A stretch of DNA of 64,000 nt from Actinomycetes bacterium. Its GTDB lineage: Bacteria; Actinomycetota; Acidimicrobiia; IMCC26256; PALSA-610. This document shows, in pieces, positions 40,362-50,300 of this stretch; the first letter of the stretch is position 1, and every line of letters starts with the position of its first letter. The stretch spans positions 1 through 64,000 of the forward strand of contig JANYBW010000029.1 of assembly GCA_025360585.1 (NCBI GenBank), given 5' to 3'. Below the pieces are notes generated by a model. The model searched no databases. It saw only the letters and a list, made by a program, of their open reading frames with translations, and was not told the origin of the DNA. The position numbers were made by a program, and so were the translations under genes.

Positions 40362-41140
40362 CCAGATCGTTTGATCGCATCCGTGTGTTCGATGTCGAGG
40401 TTACGCCGTGTACCTACGACAGCGTTATCGCGGCAGTGCTGGATGCGGCCGCGAGTCGGAGCTCATTCGGCGTAGCTGCGTTGGCGACCCACGGCCTGAT
40501 GACCGCAGCGCACGACGAGGAGTTTCGCTCGGCGCTGCATCGTCTGGATGTCGTAACGCCCGACGGCCAGCCCGTCAGATGGGCGCTGAATCTACTCATC
40601 GATGCGCCGCTGTCGGAACGAGTTTACGGGCCCGATCTCACCGACAAAGTTTGTGCGGCAGCTGCCGCCGAAGGGATTGGCATTTTCCTCTTCGGGAGCA
40701 CGGAATCGACGTTGGAGGCATTGCGATGTTCGCTCGAACGTCGGTACCCGACCATCAAAATTGTTGACCAGCAGGCGGACCGATTCCGCGACGCGACACC
40801 AGCAGAAGACCTTGAAGATATTGAACGAATTCGTGTCTCAGGAGCCGGCATTGTGCTGGTCGGGCGCGGCTGTCCGCGCCAAGAACGATGGGTCGCGGCT
40901 CATCTTGATTCGGTTCCTTGCGCGATGCTCGCAGTCGGTGCCGCATTCGATTATCTCGGCGGGATATTGCAACGACCACCACGATGGATGCAACGCGTCG
41001 GGCTCGAATGGCTCCATCGTCTGGCCCAAGAGCCGGGGAGATTGTGGCGTCGCTATCTGGTCACGAACACGCAGTTCTTAGTGCGCTACGCACAGCTGTG
41101 GTTCGCGGTGCGGGTCATGCGCCGGCCAGTTGGCCGGTAG
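40358..41140 (+). CDS. WecG/TagA/CpsF-family glycosyltransferase
   Basis: A 260-residue glycosyltransferase of family GT26. Motifs: VATHGLMTAAHDEEFRSAL, VTPDGQPVRWAL, ERVYGPDLTDKV, IFLFGSTESTLEAL, and GVGAAFDYLGG-type AVGAAFDYLGGILQRPPRWMQRVGLEWLHRL at the C-terminus. These enzymes transfer ManNAc or ManNAcA residues to undecaprenyl-linked acceptors. The GTG at 40358 overlaps the previous stop (GTGA), coupling both genes. The downstream neighbour is convergent. Confidence 0.93.
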   Translation: MTRSFDRIRVFDVEVTPCTYDSVIAAVLDAAASRSSFGVAALATHGLMTAAHDEEFRSALHRLDVVTPDGQPVRWALNLLIDAPLSERVYGPDLTDKVCAAAAAEGIGIFLFGSTESTLEALRCSLERRYPTIKIVDQQADRFRDATPAEDLEDIERIRVSGAGIVLVGRGCPRQERWVAAHLDSVPCAMLAVGAAFDYLGGILQRPPRWMQRVGLEWLHRLAQEPGRLWRRYLVTNTQFLVRYAQLWFAVRVMRRPVGR

Positions 41141-41152
41141 CAACCGCGGCGC

Positions 41153-42310
41153 TTACCGTTGCTTGCGCCGCGCAATCGCGTTCGCATAGATCGTTTCGAG
41201 TTGTGTCAGGTTGGCTTCCGGTAGGTAACCATCTAGGTACCGCTGCCGCGCCGCGGCACTCAGCCGGTCGAGGTCCGCATCGGCGGTGCGCGAGATGAGG
41301 TCAGACAGTGCCTGCACGTCGCCGTTCGCTACGACGCGGCCACCGAGGCCAATGATGGCGGCGGTATCGCCAGTGTTGAAGCCAAGAACTGGAGTTCCGC
41401 CCGCGAGCGCTTCGATAAGCACGACCCCGAACGGCTCAAGCCACACACTCGGAAAAAGAAACGCCCGAGCGTCGCGAATGATTGCACGGGTCTCAGGCAA
41501 TGGTCGAAAGCCCGCGAACGTGACGCCCGCGGGAGCGTCGCGTTCGAGCTGCAATCGCAGTGGACCATCGCCGACGATCAGGAGCCTGTAAGAGTCCTGT
41601 TGGGCATGACGCCAAGCCTCCAGGAGCAGCTCGACGCCTTTGCCTTCGGCGAGGCGCCCGGCCCACACGTACGTTTTGGAGTGCGAAGGCGGAGTCGATC
41701 GAACGCCGGGATCCTCAAGGAAGTGGGCTTTGACCGTGATCGAATCGGAGTCGATCGATCCAGATTCTCGATGTATGCGCGCAATCGTCTCGGTGGGGGC
41801 GATGAACTGATCCACCTTGGCTGCGATGCCGGCGAACTCCGTCGTGCGGATCGTGGCCGCGGCAATGATCGAAGCGGGGACCGACCCTCGGTAACAACGA
41901 TGCTGTACTGCGGGCCGCGAGCTGCCGCCGATGCAGTCGGTGCAGGTCTGGCCGTCTCGAAAGAGCGTGCTCGCGGCACAAAGCATGCGGTAGTTGTGCA
42001 GCGTGGCCACAACGGGGACATTGCACCGATGGGCGGCGTGGATCACCGACGGCGACAGGCAGAACCATGTGTTGTGGAAATGCACGACATCGGGCTGGGT
42101 CTGACGTATTGCCGCGCCAATCGCGCGAGCTGCACGAACATTCCAGGGCGCTTGGCCAAACGATGCGAGGATCGCACCGCCACTGGGGTTTTGATCGCGG
42201 AATTCCGTAACGGTGTGTCCGGCGCCGCGCAACAGCGCGGCCTCCGCATCGGCGACGACATCTTCACCGCCGAGCTCGCGATGCTGGGCGTGGACGACCA
42301 AGATGTGCAT
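41153..42310 (-). CDS. Glycosyltransferase, GT4 type
   Basis: A 385-residue GT-B fold enzyme. N-terminal MHILVVHAQHRELGGEDVV, VVHFHNTWFCLSPSVI, then VWAGRLAEGKGVELLLEAW and SVWLEPFGVVLIEALAGGTPVLGF (conserved ExFGxxxxEA). Four cysteines cluster in CAASTLFRDGQTCTDCIGGS, a feature common in this subgroup. It probably extends the lipid-linked sugar started by the neighbouring initiating transferase. ATG at 42310 is the family-like start. It lies 56 bases downstream of the WbaP-like gene on the same strand. Confidence 0.92.
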   Translation of the reverse strand: MHILVVHAQHRELGGEDVVADAEAALLRGAGHTVTEFRDQNPSGGAILASFGQAPWNVRAARAIGAAIRQTQPDVVHFHNTWFCLSPSVIHAAHRCNVPVVATLHNYRMLCAASTLFRDGQTCTDCIGGSSRPAVQHRCYRGSVPASIIAAATIRTTEFAGIAAKVDQFIAPTETIARIHRESGSIDSDSITVKAHFLEDPGVRSTPPSHSKTYVWAGRLAEGKGVELLLEAWRHAQQDSYRLLIVGDGPLRLQLERDAPAGVTFAGFRPLPETRAIIRDARAFLFPSVWLEPFGVVLIEALAGGTPVLGFNTGDTAAIIGLGGRVVANGDVQALSDLISRTADADLDRLSAAARQRYLDGYLPEANLTQLETIYANAIARRKQR

Positions 42311-42366
42311 GGCGCGGATCGTACCGACGAGCAATGGACTCGCCTGCGTTTAGGAAATAATTGTTG

Positions 42367-43146
42367 CTAGAAACCGCGCTTAGTGATGAGCGCGATTGGC
42401 GTGCGGACCATGATTTTCAGATCGAGGGCAACGTTCAGCCCCGCGACGTACTCGACATCGATACCGATGTGTTCGTGCATCGGTCGACCTTCGCCGCGTG
42501 CCGAAACCTGCCAGAGCCCCGTCAAGCCAGGTTTGACCATGTGGCGGGCGTGTTCCCAATCTTTGTAGTTCGCGACAATCTGGGGAAGCTCAGGCCGCGG
42601 GCCGATGATGCTCATATCGCCACGTACGACGTTCCAGAGCTGGGGGAGCTCATCGAGGCTCCACTTGCGCAGGAATCGGCCGACGCCCGTAAGCCGCGGA
42701 TCGATCGGGCTCTTGTGGGTCTTGCGGCGGTCGTCGCCGACGAAGGAGACGGCGTCCTGAAGCTCCAGCGGTTCCGGCTCGGGGATGTACGTCTCGAATC
42801 GTTGCTGGTCGAGATCCCCACGGTCGTCGCCGCGTCCGCGCCGATCATGGTGCATCGTGCGAAATTTATAGACCTTGAATCGGCGCCCGTCGCGACCGAC
42901 CCGCTCCTGGGAGAAAAAGATCGGGCTGCCGAGGTTGATGCGTACCGCGATCATGCACATAGCCATGACGGGAAGTACCAGTATCAGGACCGCGCCCGCG
43001 ATGATGCGGTCGATCGTGGGCTTGACGATGCTGACGTACACGCCGTTTGGAGCACTCACGACGTAGAGCGTTCCCAGCTCCGGTCGATTCGCGCTCTGTG
43101 TGGTTGAGTCGAGCTGTTGTTCGGATATTTCGTGTGAGCCCCACAT
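42367..43146 (-). CDS. Initiating sugar-phosphate transferase (WbaP/CpsE type)
   Basis: A 259-residue bacterial sugar transferase: one N-terminal hydrophobic segment (RIIAGAVLILVLPVMAMCMI), VRINLGSPIFFSQERVGRDG, KVYKFRTMHHD, LRKWSLDELPQLWNVVRGDMS and GPRPELPQIV, then KPGLTGLWQVSAR. This is the catalytic C-terminal half of WbaP/CpsE; the large N-terminal membrane part of full-length WbaP is absent. It transfers a hexose 1-phosphate to undecaprenyl phosphate to begin each repeat unit. Confidence 0.94.
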   Translation of the reverse strand: MWGSHEISEQQLDSTTQSANRPELGTLYVVSAPNGVYVSIVKPTIDRIIAGAVLILVLPVMAMCMIAVRINLGSPIFFSQERVGRDGRRFKVYKFRTMHHDRRGRGDDRGDLDQQRFETYIPEPEPLELQDAVSFVGDDRRKTHKSPIDPRLTGVGRFLRKWSLDELPQLWNVVRGDMSIIGPRPELPQIVANYKDWEHARHMVKPGLTGLWQVSARGEGRPMHEHIGIDVEYVAGLNVALDLKIMVRTPIALITKRGF

Positions 43147-43389
43147 GGCTCAGCCCTTTCAAATGTTCACCTTGCTCCGCGCAGGTGCGACGTTGTGATC
43201 ATACATAGTCACGTAGCGTGACGCCAGGATCTGTCGACCTTTTTTTCGAACTTCTCAAGGGGAACTTCAGCCACTCCAACATCGTTCAACCACACCAGCT
43301 ATCGACCGATAGAAGGGGCGTGCCGTCTACTGTTCGGCACGGAAACGCTCGCGATCCGCGGTTTGTCATCTACTCCTGGAGATATTTCC

Positions 43390-44259
43390 TTGCTCGACCC
43401 GTCCACTATCGGAGCATCGCCACCCCCTGAGCTGGCCTTTCGCCGCAAGGTGTCGCTCGTTGGCTCGCTACAGGCCCTCGGCCGCTCGTGGGAAATGGTC
43501 ACGACGCTGACTGAACGAGAACTGCGGATCCGCTACAAACAAGCGATTCTCGGCGTTGCTTGGGCGTTACTGCAACCCGTCATTCTCATTTTCACGTTGA
43601 CAATCTTTTTCAGCAGCGCGGCGGAGATCAACACGGGTCGATACAAAGAGTACGTATTGTTCGCGGTTTGCGGACTTTTGCCGTGGACATTCTTTTCGTC
43701 GGCGATTGGCCAGGGCGGAATGTCGCTCCTGGCGAATCTTCAGCTCATCAACAAAATTAGCTGCCCGCGAGAAGTGTTCCCATTGTCGATTGTGGGTGTC
43801 GCAGCAGTAGACACCATGACGTCGCTGATCGCAGTGATCTTTTTATTTGCGATCAAAACGACGATGCCGCACGCGTTGGTGTTGCTCTGGGCGATCCCGT
43901 TCGTTGCGATCGAAATCGTGTTCACGATGGGTATCGTCTTGCTCGTCTCATCACTGGTCGTTCATCTTCGTGATATCCGCCACGTGCTTCCAGTCGTCAT
44001 TCAAATGGGTTTGTTCGCAACGCCTGTCATTTGGCCGTTCGAGGTCATTGGCAAGAAAATCGGACGTGGCGGTGAAATTGCGTACGCAATAGCAAACCCG
44101 ATCGGGCCAGTCATCGATGGACTACGCAGAACGGCGTTGCTCGGTGTGGGACCGGATTTGACGACACTCGGATACGCGGCGCTGTCGTCGGTGTTCGTTT
44201 TCTTTTTCGGGTTCAGGGTCTTTAAGCGATTGGAGGCCAGCTTTGCCGATCTCCTCTAA
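43390..44259 (+). CDS. ABC-2 polysaccharide export permease (Wzm-like)
   Basis: A 289-residue ABC-2 type permease with six membrane segments: an N-terminal amphipathic stretch TLTERELRIRYKQAILGVAWALLQPVI typical of polysaccharide exporters, GLLPWTFFSSAIGQGGMSL, NPIGPVIDGLRR near the C-terminus. TTG at 43390 is chosen because GGAG lies eight bases upstream; an earlier TTG at 43363 would add nine residues. The companion ATPase gene overlaps its 3' end by 17 bases, so the two form one exporter for a lipid-linked polymer or teichoic-acid-like chain. Confidence 0.92.
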   Translation: MLDPSTIGASPPPELAFRRKVSLVGSLQALGRSWEMVTTLTERELRIRYKQAILGVAWALLQPVILIFTLTIFFSSAAEINTGRYKEYVLFAVCGLLPWTFFSSAIGQGGMSLLANLQLINKISCPREVFPLSIVGVAAVDTMTSLIAVIFLFAIKTTMPHALVLLWAIPFVAIEIVFTMGIVLLVSSLVVHLRDIRHVLPVVIQMGLFATPVIWPFEVIGKKIGRGGEIAYAIANPIGPVIDGLRRTALLGVGPDLTTLGYAALSSVFVFFFGFRVFKRLEASFADLL

Positions 44260-45481
44260 GTCCGGTTCGCCACTGGCGACCTCATCGATCCAGCTGGGAG
44301 CCGTCCGCAGCGAGCGCGTCTGGAAGCGATTCCGTGCCGATCTGCGCCAGCCGTTTTTGATCGACCGCCTTGAGTACTTGCGCGACCGGCGGCGTGGCGA
44401 TACGAGCAACAGCTATACGTGGGCACTACGCGACGTCGACTTCGCAATCGAGCCGGGCGAGGCAGTTGGACTCGTGGGTGCGAACGGTGCTGGTAAATCG
44501 ACGATGTTAAAAATGATCGCCGGCGTCATGTATCCAAACGCTGGCCAGGTCTCGGTCGGCGGCCGTATCGGTGCACTGATTGAAGTTCGTGCCGGGTTGC
44601 ATCCAGACCTAACCGGCCGCGAAAACATCTTTTTGTACGGAACCTTGCTTGGCCTGAAACGCAAACGCGTTGCCGAAGTGTTCGATCAAATTGTCGACTT
44701 TGCTCAGATCGAAGCAGCCGTCGATCGCCAGGTGAAGTTCTATTCCACCGGTATGCAGCTGCGGCTTGGTTTTGCGGTGGCGGCGTATCTAGAACCCGAT
44801 ATTTTGTTGGTCGATGAAGTACTCGCGGTCGGCGATTCGGCGTTTCAACAACGCTGTCTTGAGCGCATGCGCCAAGTACTCGCCGAGGGCACGACACTGT
44901 TGTTCGTTAGCCACGACCTTGCGACGATGGAAGCGACCTGCAACCGGGGCCTTTGGCTTCGCGACGGCATGCTCACGATGGACGCCCCGATTCGCGAAGT
45001 TCTCGGCGAATACCGAACCTGGGTGGAACGTTTCGCGGAACTCGGCTCTGATCACGACGGCCCGGTGAAGCTCCTCCAAACGAAAATCGATGGCCCCGAT
45101 GGTCGGTCCGTGCATTCATACGAATCAGTCACGATCGAATTTACGATCGACTCCGACGAGTCGCGCGACTGCGCGGTCTATCTCGGAGTGAGCGAAGGAC
45201 CCGCGACGCCGATGTTCGTGGCGCGCGGCGCTTCGTATATCAAAGCGGGCCGCAACACGATCCGGTGTGTGTTGGATCACGTTCCGCTGCCGAACGGCCG
45301 ATTCTACTTGTGGACGTCCATGCATGAACCGAGCGGCGGAATTGCGCGGGATCTTGTGCCCTGGCACCCAGCGCGATCGTTCGACGTGATCGGCCCTCAG
45401 GTCGAAGACACCCCTCGCGCGGTCGTGCGACTTTCACCAGTTCAAGTATCGAACCAATGGGAATTCAGCTCAGGCGAGTAA
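44243..45481 (+). CDS. ABC exporter ATPase with C-terminal carbohydrate-binding domain (Wzt-like)
   Basis: A 412-residue protein. N-terminal ATPase with Walker A GANGAGKST, the typical Wzt/TagH stretch LIEVRAGLHPDLTGRENIFLYG, FYSTGMQLRLGF as signature, Walker B ILLVDEVLAVGD and switch His in LLFVSHD. After residue 290 comes a 120-residue beta-sandwich (ESVTIEFTIDSDESRDCAVYL, NTIRCVLDHVPLPNGRFYL) like the glycan-binding Wzt-C domain. It starts with TTG and overlaps the permease gene by 17 bases. The C-terminal domain suggests that the exported polymer is end-modified. Confidence 0.93.
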   Translation: MPISSKSGSPLATSSIQLGAVRSERVWKRFRADLRQPFLIDRLEYLRDRRRGDTSNSYTWALRDVDFAIEPGEAVGLVGANGAGKSTMLKMIAGVMYPNAGQVSVGGRIGALIEVRAGLHPDLTGRENIFLYGTLLGLKRKRVAEVFDQIVDFAQIEAAVDRQVKFYSTGMQLRLGFAVAAYLEPDILLVDEVLAVGDSAFQQRCLERMRQVLAEGTTLLFVSHDLATMEATCNRGLWLRDGMLTMDAPIREVLGEYRTWVERFAELGSDHDGPVKLLQTKIDGPDGRSVHSYESVTIEFTIDSDESRDCAVYLGVSEGPATPMFVARGASYIKAGRNTIRCVLDHVPLPNGRFYLWTSMHEPSGGIARDLVPWHPARSFDVIGPQVEDTPRAVVRLSPVQVSNQWEFSSGE

Positions 45482-45492
45482 CCCACGTGCCA

Positions 45493-45591
45493 GTTTTGGT
45501 GCGCGAAAAGCATCGGTTCTGAAGCCGTTGCTCAGCCGAAACCTGATCTTGCGTTTTGGTACGGGAAAAGCTTCAAAACTGATGCGGTTGC
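45493..45591. repeat. Imperfect 39-bp direct repeat between convergent genes
   Basis: The stretch at 45493-45531 (GTTTTGGTGCGCGAAAAGC...) recurs at 45553-45591 with nine differences. The second copy also holds GTTTTG and CAAAAC arms that could form a stem, and runs into the end of the convergent PPTase gene. It probably serves as a transcription stop for both strands. Confidence 0.5.
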
Positions 45592-46301
45592 ACTACCAAA
45601 GTGGGGGGTTTGGTGCGGCGGGTGGCGAGCGCGGCGGTGGCCGGTTGCGTACTGGCATGGGAGATATCCAGGATCGTCCACGCGCTCGGCTCTGTAGGTA
45701 GGCCTCGGACCCAAGTGACGGCCGGGGCTTCGGTCGCAGTCGCAAACGTCACGGTGAAATCGTCGAGCGGAATGGAAAGCCCGCCTCCGAGCGCTTTGAG
45801 GTACGCCTCCTTGCGAGTCCAGCAGCGAAAGAATGCAGCCTCCTGTTGTTCGGGCGCAAGGCGCCGCAGCTCCGCGACCTCGCGAGGAGCGAAGAACCGT
45901 TCCGCAATCTCATCATCGGCGAACCCTGGCCGCGGCAACTCGACATCGACCCCGAGCGCAAAGCGCGCGACCGCCAACACCGCGAGGTTGCCGCTATGCG
46001 CAAGATTGAAATGCAGACCGAAGGGATCCACCAACGCTGGTTTGTCTTGCGTTCCGTACCGAAACGCAATCAAATTCGGCGCACGCTGAGCGTAATACCC
46101 AAGGATTGTTCGCAACTGCGAGCGGCCCTGGCAGTAACGATCGTGATCGATCTCAAAGTGAAAACGCCGGGCCCGCTCTCGTTCGTCGGCACTGAGGTAT
46201 GACCACGCAGGCCGGTCGTGCGCATCGAGGTCGAAGGAAAAGATGTGAACCGTGTCGCCGTCTAACCCCAGTGAAATGTCTGGTGAAATGTCTGGCGGCA
46301 C
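45573..46301 (-). CDS. 4'-phosphopantetheinyl transferase, Sfp type
   Basis: A 242-residue PPTase with the GVDVE motif (ALGVDVELPR), LAHSGN and the WTRKEAYLKALG motif with the metal- and CoA-binding residues. It converts apo- to holo-carrier proteins and should activate the PCP of the adjacent NRPS. GTG at 46301 is chosen since its first base is shared with the dioxygenase stop (TAGTG); the longer frame would run back into that gene. A perfect 12-bp tandem duplication (46271-46282 and 46283-46294) gives the N-terminus PDISPDIS. Confidence 0.92.
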   Translation of the reverse strand: MPPDISPDISLGLDGDTVHIFSFDLDAHDRPAWSYLSADERERARRFHFEIDHDRYCQGRSQLRTILGYYAQRAPNLIAFRYGTQDKPALVDPFGLHFNLAHSGNLAVLAVARFALGVDVELPRPGFADDEIAERFFAPREVAELRRLAPEQQEAAFFRCWTRKEAYLKALGGGLSIPLDDFTVTFATATEAPAVTWVRGLPTEPSAWTILDISHASTQPATAALATRRTKPPTLVVQPHQF

Positions 46302-47392
46302 TAGTTGTCCGCGGCTTGGGTCTCTTTGCTCGTTGCCATCCGGCCCATCGCGACAGTGATCTTGCGCGGCCCCTCGAACGGCAGCCGTGCGTGGGATGCC
46401 CGCATGTTGTCGATCGCGATGATGTCGCCGGTTTGCCATGTGAACTGCACACAATGTTGGAAATACAAATCATTGAGGTGTTGCATGTCGGCGTCGCTGA
46501 TTGGGGTTTCGTCACCGAACAGCACGTTGCGAGGCAGCGCGATCTCCGAACCGCACAAGTCGAGCAGCGCTTGACGAGTAGCTGGATCGAGACAACTTGA
46601 ATGGTGCAGCTGGACCTGATTGAAAAACACTTCGGTGTTGCGCTGCGGATGGATTCGCAGCGCATCGGTGAAGTTCTTGACTCGCAATACGCTGTCGATC
46701 CACTCGCACGTCATGCCTTCAGCCGCGCATTGGGTTTCGACTACAGATTGGTCGTCGGTTTTGAAAAAGTCCTGCCAGCTGACATCGACACCTGGTACAA
46801 AATTTCTTACGTAACAGAGTTTCTTGGTCGCGAATCGCGCGAGTACTTCAGGATCGATCGCTTGCATGATCGCTTCGCAATCGAGCAGGGGAGTGTTGCC
46901 ACCCGTCGGCGAAGGAGTTACGCAAAAAAAGAACTGGCGCGTTGGCCATGATGGGAGGTGCGAGCTCTCGTTGTGGAAGAGAATCGCCATGTCGTTCGGA
47001 TACGGAGTCGAGTGATAGATTCGTTGACCACTTTCCTCTTTTGGAAGATCGCCGTAATCGCCGAATAGGTCCGGAACGAACGCACTGACGACCGCTTCGA
47101 ATTCCGGCGGATGTTGCAGGCCGAAGTCGCGGAACAGTACGGCTCCATGTTCAATGAGCCAGGTCTCGAATTGCTCCTGGTTGTCCGCAGCCCAAGCCAC
47201 CAAATCAACGCCTGGCGTAGTGGGGCGAACGACCAGCGGCATCGTCGTTTCGGCACCGTCGAGCAACGAAGTCTGCACGAGCGTTGCCGTGTCATCGACA
47301 TTGACCGCGCGCCGGCGGCCTCGCAATCCACCAGTGCTCGCAGCCCCCGCGGGCGACGAACCTGTGGCCTCAGCGATTTCACTTGTGGTCAT
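46301..47392 (-). CDS. TauD/TfdA Fe(II)/2-oxoglutarate dioxygenase (SyrP-like)
   Basis: A 363-residue dioxygenase. The iron triad is readable as HNE (LFHNESSHLPSWPTRQFFFC) and a distal His (MRASHARLPFEGPRK), with the 2-oxoglutarate-binding Arg in GPRK. The combination VLFRDFG and HNESSH...FFC is typical of SyrP-like hydroxylases that act on carrier-bound amino acids in nonribosomal synthesis. It lies one base after the NRPS stop and shares a base with the PPTase start, so all three are one operon. A low-complexity Ala/Gly N-terminus of about 45 residues precedes the core. Confidence 0.9.
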   Translation of the reverse strand: MTTSEIAEATGSSPAGAASTGGLRGRRRAVNVDDTATLVQTSLLDGAETTMPLVVRPTTPGVDLVAWAADNQEQFETWLIEHGAVLFRDFGLQHPPEFEAVVSAFVPDLFGDYGDLPKEESGQRIYHSTPYPNDMAILFHNESSHLPSWPTRQFFFCVTPSPTGGNTPLLDCEAIMQAIDPEVLARFATKKLCYVRNFVPGVDVSWQDFFKTDDQSVVETQCAAEGMTCEWIDSVLRVKNFTDALRIHPQRNTEVFFNQVQLHHSSCLDPATRQALLDLCGSEIALPRNVLFGDETPISDADMQHLNDLYFQHCVQFTWQTGDIIAIDNMRASHARLPFEGPRKITVAMGRMATSKETQAADN

Positions 47393-47393
47393 C

Positions 47394-50300
47394 TCAATCT
47401 CCTTTGGGGTGACGCGACTCTGGCCCGATCGACTCTGGCCCGATCAAATCGGGCTCAATCGCGGCGAGCATGGTGTGCAAATTTTGGGCAATCGAAGCAA
47501 CGTTTGGTTCAGACATGGAATCTCGGGCGATGCGATGTTGTCCAGGTACCAAGTAACTCGTTGCTGGATGGGTGAGGAACGCGTTCCACCCTAAGTCGGG
47601 TTCGCGATACAACCCTTCGGCGTGAAACGTGGCCATCGCAACATCGAGCGGCTCGGGCACGTATCGGAACTGGGCCCGAATCGAAATCCGTTGAAAAAAG
47701 TAGTTCTCTCGCATTGCTTCGGGTAGCGGCATCCGCAATGCGATGAGTGCGACGAGTTGCAGATTGCGAACTCGATACATGATTGCATTGCGAATGCGTT
47801 CGACCTTACTGATTGCTCGTCGCTGCGCCGATGCTGTCTCGGCACGATCAGCGATCCCCCCAGGATCATGTTGCTTGATGTACTGCGGCGTTGGTCCGTT
47901 GAAACTAATGAGTAGCTCAACGGTTTCGCCCGCCGCGAGCAATAGCCGCACCATTTCGTAGGCGACGAGCGCTCCATAGCAATAGCCGGCGATGATGTAC
48001 GGCCCGTGCGGTTGGATTGTTTGAATCTGCGGGACGTACGCCGTGGCCATCGCGGTAACCGACGCCTGCACCGGATCCCCGCCGTATAATCCTTGCGCTT
48101 GGAGGCCATAGAACGGGCGATCATGTTGCGCGAGTCGACGCGCAAGTTCGCCGTATAACAAGATTGTCCCAGCCCCGCCGTGTACCGCAAAGATCGGTGA
48201 CTTCGTGCCGTGAGTTTGAATGGGTACGAGCGACTTCCACGTCGGCGCGGAGTCGGCCGTTCCGTTGATGATCTTGCTGAGCGCTTCGACTGTCGGGTTG
48301 GCGAACACTGTGCCGACTGGCAGCGAGATCCGAAACTCTGATTCGATCCGAGCAAACAGCCGCGCGGCCACAATCGACTCGACTCCGAGATCGAAGAAGT
48401 CGTCGTGTACGCCGATGTTTTCGATGCGAAGTTGATCTTGCCAAAGCTCCGTCATGCGCTGCTCGGTCGCGTCGCGGGGAGCTACGTATGGTGTGTCTCG
48501 GTCGATGTTGGCCCAGTCGGGCTCAGGCATCGCCTTGCGATCGGTCTTGCCATTGGGCGTTCGCGGCATGTCGTCGAGGAAGACCACGAGCGACGGCACC
48601 ATATAGTTCGGCAGCGTGGCCTTGGCTGCGTTGCGCAATGCGCTTGCGGTGAGCTCGCCTGAACCAGAACGTGCAGTGACGTACGCAACGAGCCGGGTAT
48701 CGCCGTTTGGATCGATGCGAGCAAGCACGATGACTTCTTCAACGCCATCGCTGCGCCCAAGCACAGTTTCGATTTCGCCGAGCTCGATGCGGAAACCTCG
48801 CACCTTGACTTGCTGATCAATGCGACCAATGAATTCGATGCGTCCGTCGGCGCGGTAGCGCACGAGGTCTCCGGTGCGATACAGCCGCGGGCGCGGCGCT
48901 TCCGCATTCGACGGATTTGTGGAGACCTCATCGGCTTGCGGGTCGCGTATTGCCGCGGCGAAGGGGTCCGCAACGAATCGATCGGCGGTCAAATCCTCGA
49001 GCCCGAGATAACCCCGAGCGAGCCCATCACCTCCGATGAGAAGTTCTCCAGCGACACCGATCGGCACGGGTTCGAACTGCGGGTCCAAGACGTACAGCGT
49101 TGTGTTCGCGATCGCACGGCCGATCGAAACGGCAGCGTCGGGAACGACGCGCTGGATCGTGGACCAGATTGTGGTTTCGGTGGGGCCGTACATGTTCCAC
49201 ACGTCGCTGACTCGTTCGCTAAGTGCCTGTGCGAGCGCTTGCGGCAGCGCCTCCCCACCGCAAAGTGCCTTCAGGCGGGTATTTCCCGGCCATCCAGCTT
49301 CGGTGAGCATCCGCCAAGTCGCCGGAGTGGCTTGCATAACCGTGATGCGATGGTGATCCAGTGCGGTTGCAAGTGCCTGCGGATCGGTGGTCACCGTGCG
49401 GGGAGCGATGACGACGGTGGCTCCCACCACGAGCGGCAAAAAGAGTTCGAGGCCTGCGATGTCGAAGGAAAGGGTGGTGACTGCAAGGAGTCGATCATCG
49501 GAGCCAAGGCCAGGTTCGCGCGCCATCGTCTCCAGAAAGTTGACGACGCTGCGATGCTCAAGCATCACGCCTTTGGGCTTGCCCGTTGATCCGGACGTGT
49601 AGATCACGTACATGAGATCACGGCTCGTCATCTCGACTACTGGGTTGGCGTCTGGCGAAACCTCGATGTCTGTGGCGCAGCGGTCGAGGACAATCTGCAC
49701 GACGGCTTCGCCGGTTTCGAGCACGCCCGCAAGCGACGACTGGGTTACGAGCAACCGCAACCCAGAGTCCTCGAGCATCAAGGCCAAACGGTCGGGCGGA
49801 AAATTTGGATCGAGCGGAACGTATGCCGCTCCCGTCTTGAGAATGGCGATGAGCACGACGAGCATGTCTGCGCTGCGCTCGAGGTACACCCCGACGAATG
49901 CACCTTGGCACGCACCCTGTCCGATCAACAAGTGCGCGATTTTGTTGGCGCGCTCGTTGAGTTCTTGGTAGGTGAGCTCGACGGTGTCGAACACAACCGC
50001 GGTGCGCAGCGGAGTGGCCACGGCTTGCGCTTCGATGAGCTGATGAACTGTGGATGCCGCCTGGAAGGGGACTGCAGTCTGGTTCCAATCGTGCAATAAT
50101 TGCCGACGTTCTGGCGCCGACAGCATTGGCAGCGATGCGATTGGTTCATCTTTGTGGGTCAACGCTGCTTGCAGCATTGTCGCGAGATGGCCCTGAAGCC
50201 GTTGTATTGATGCCGCATCGAAAAGCTCGATGGCGTACCGGACGCGTAGCCCGGCGATATCGAACTCGAAGACCAAATCAAATCCATCGAGTGATAACGG

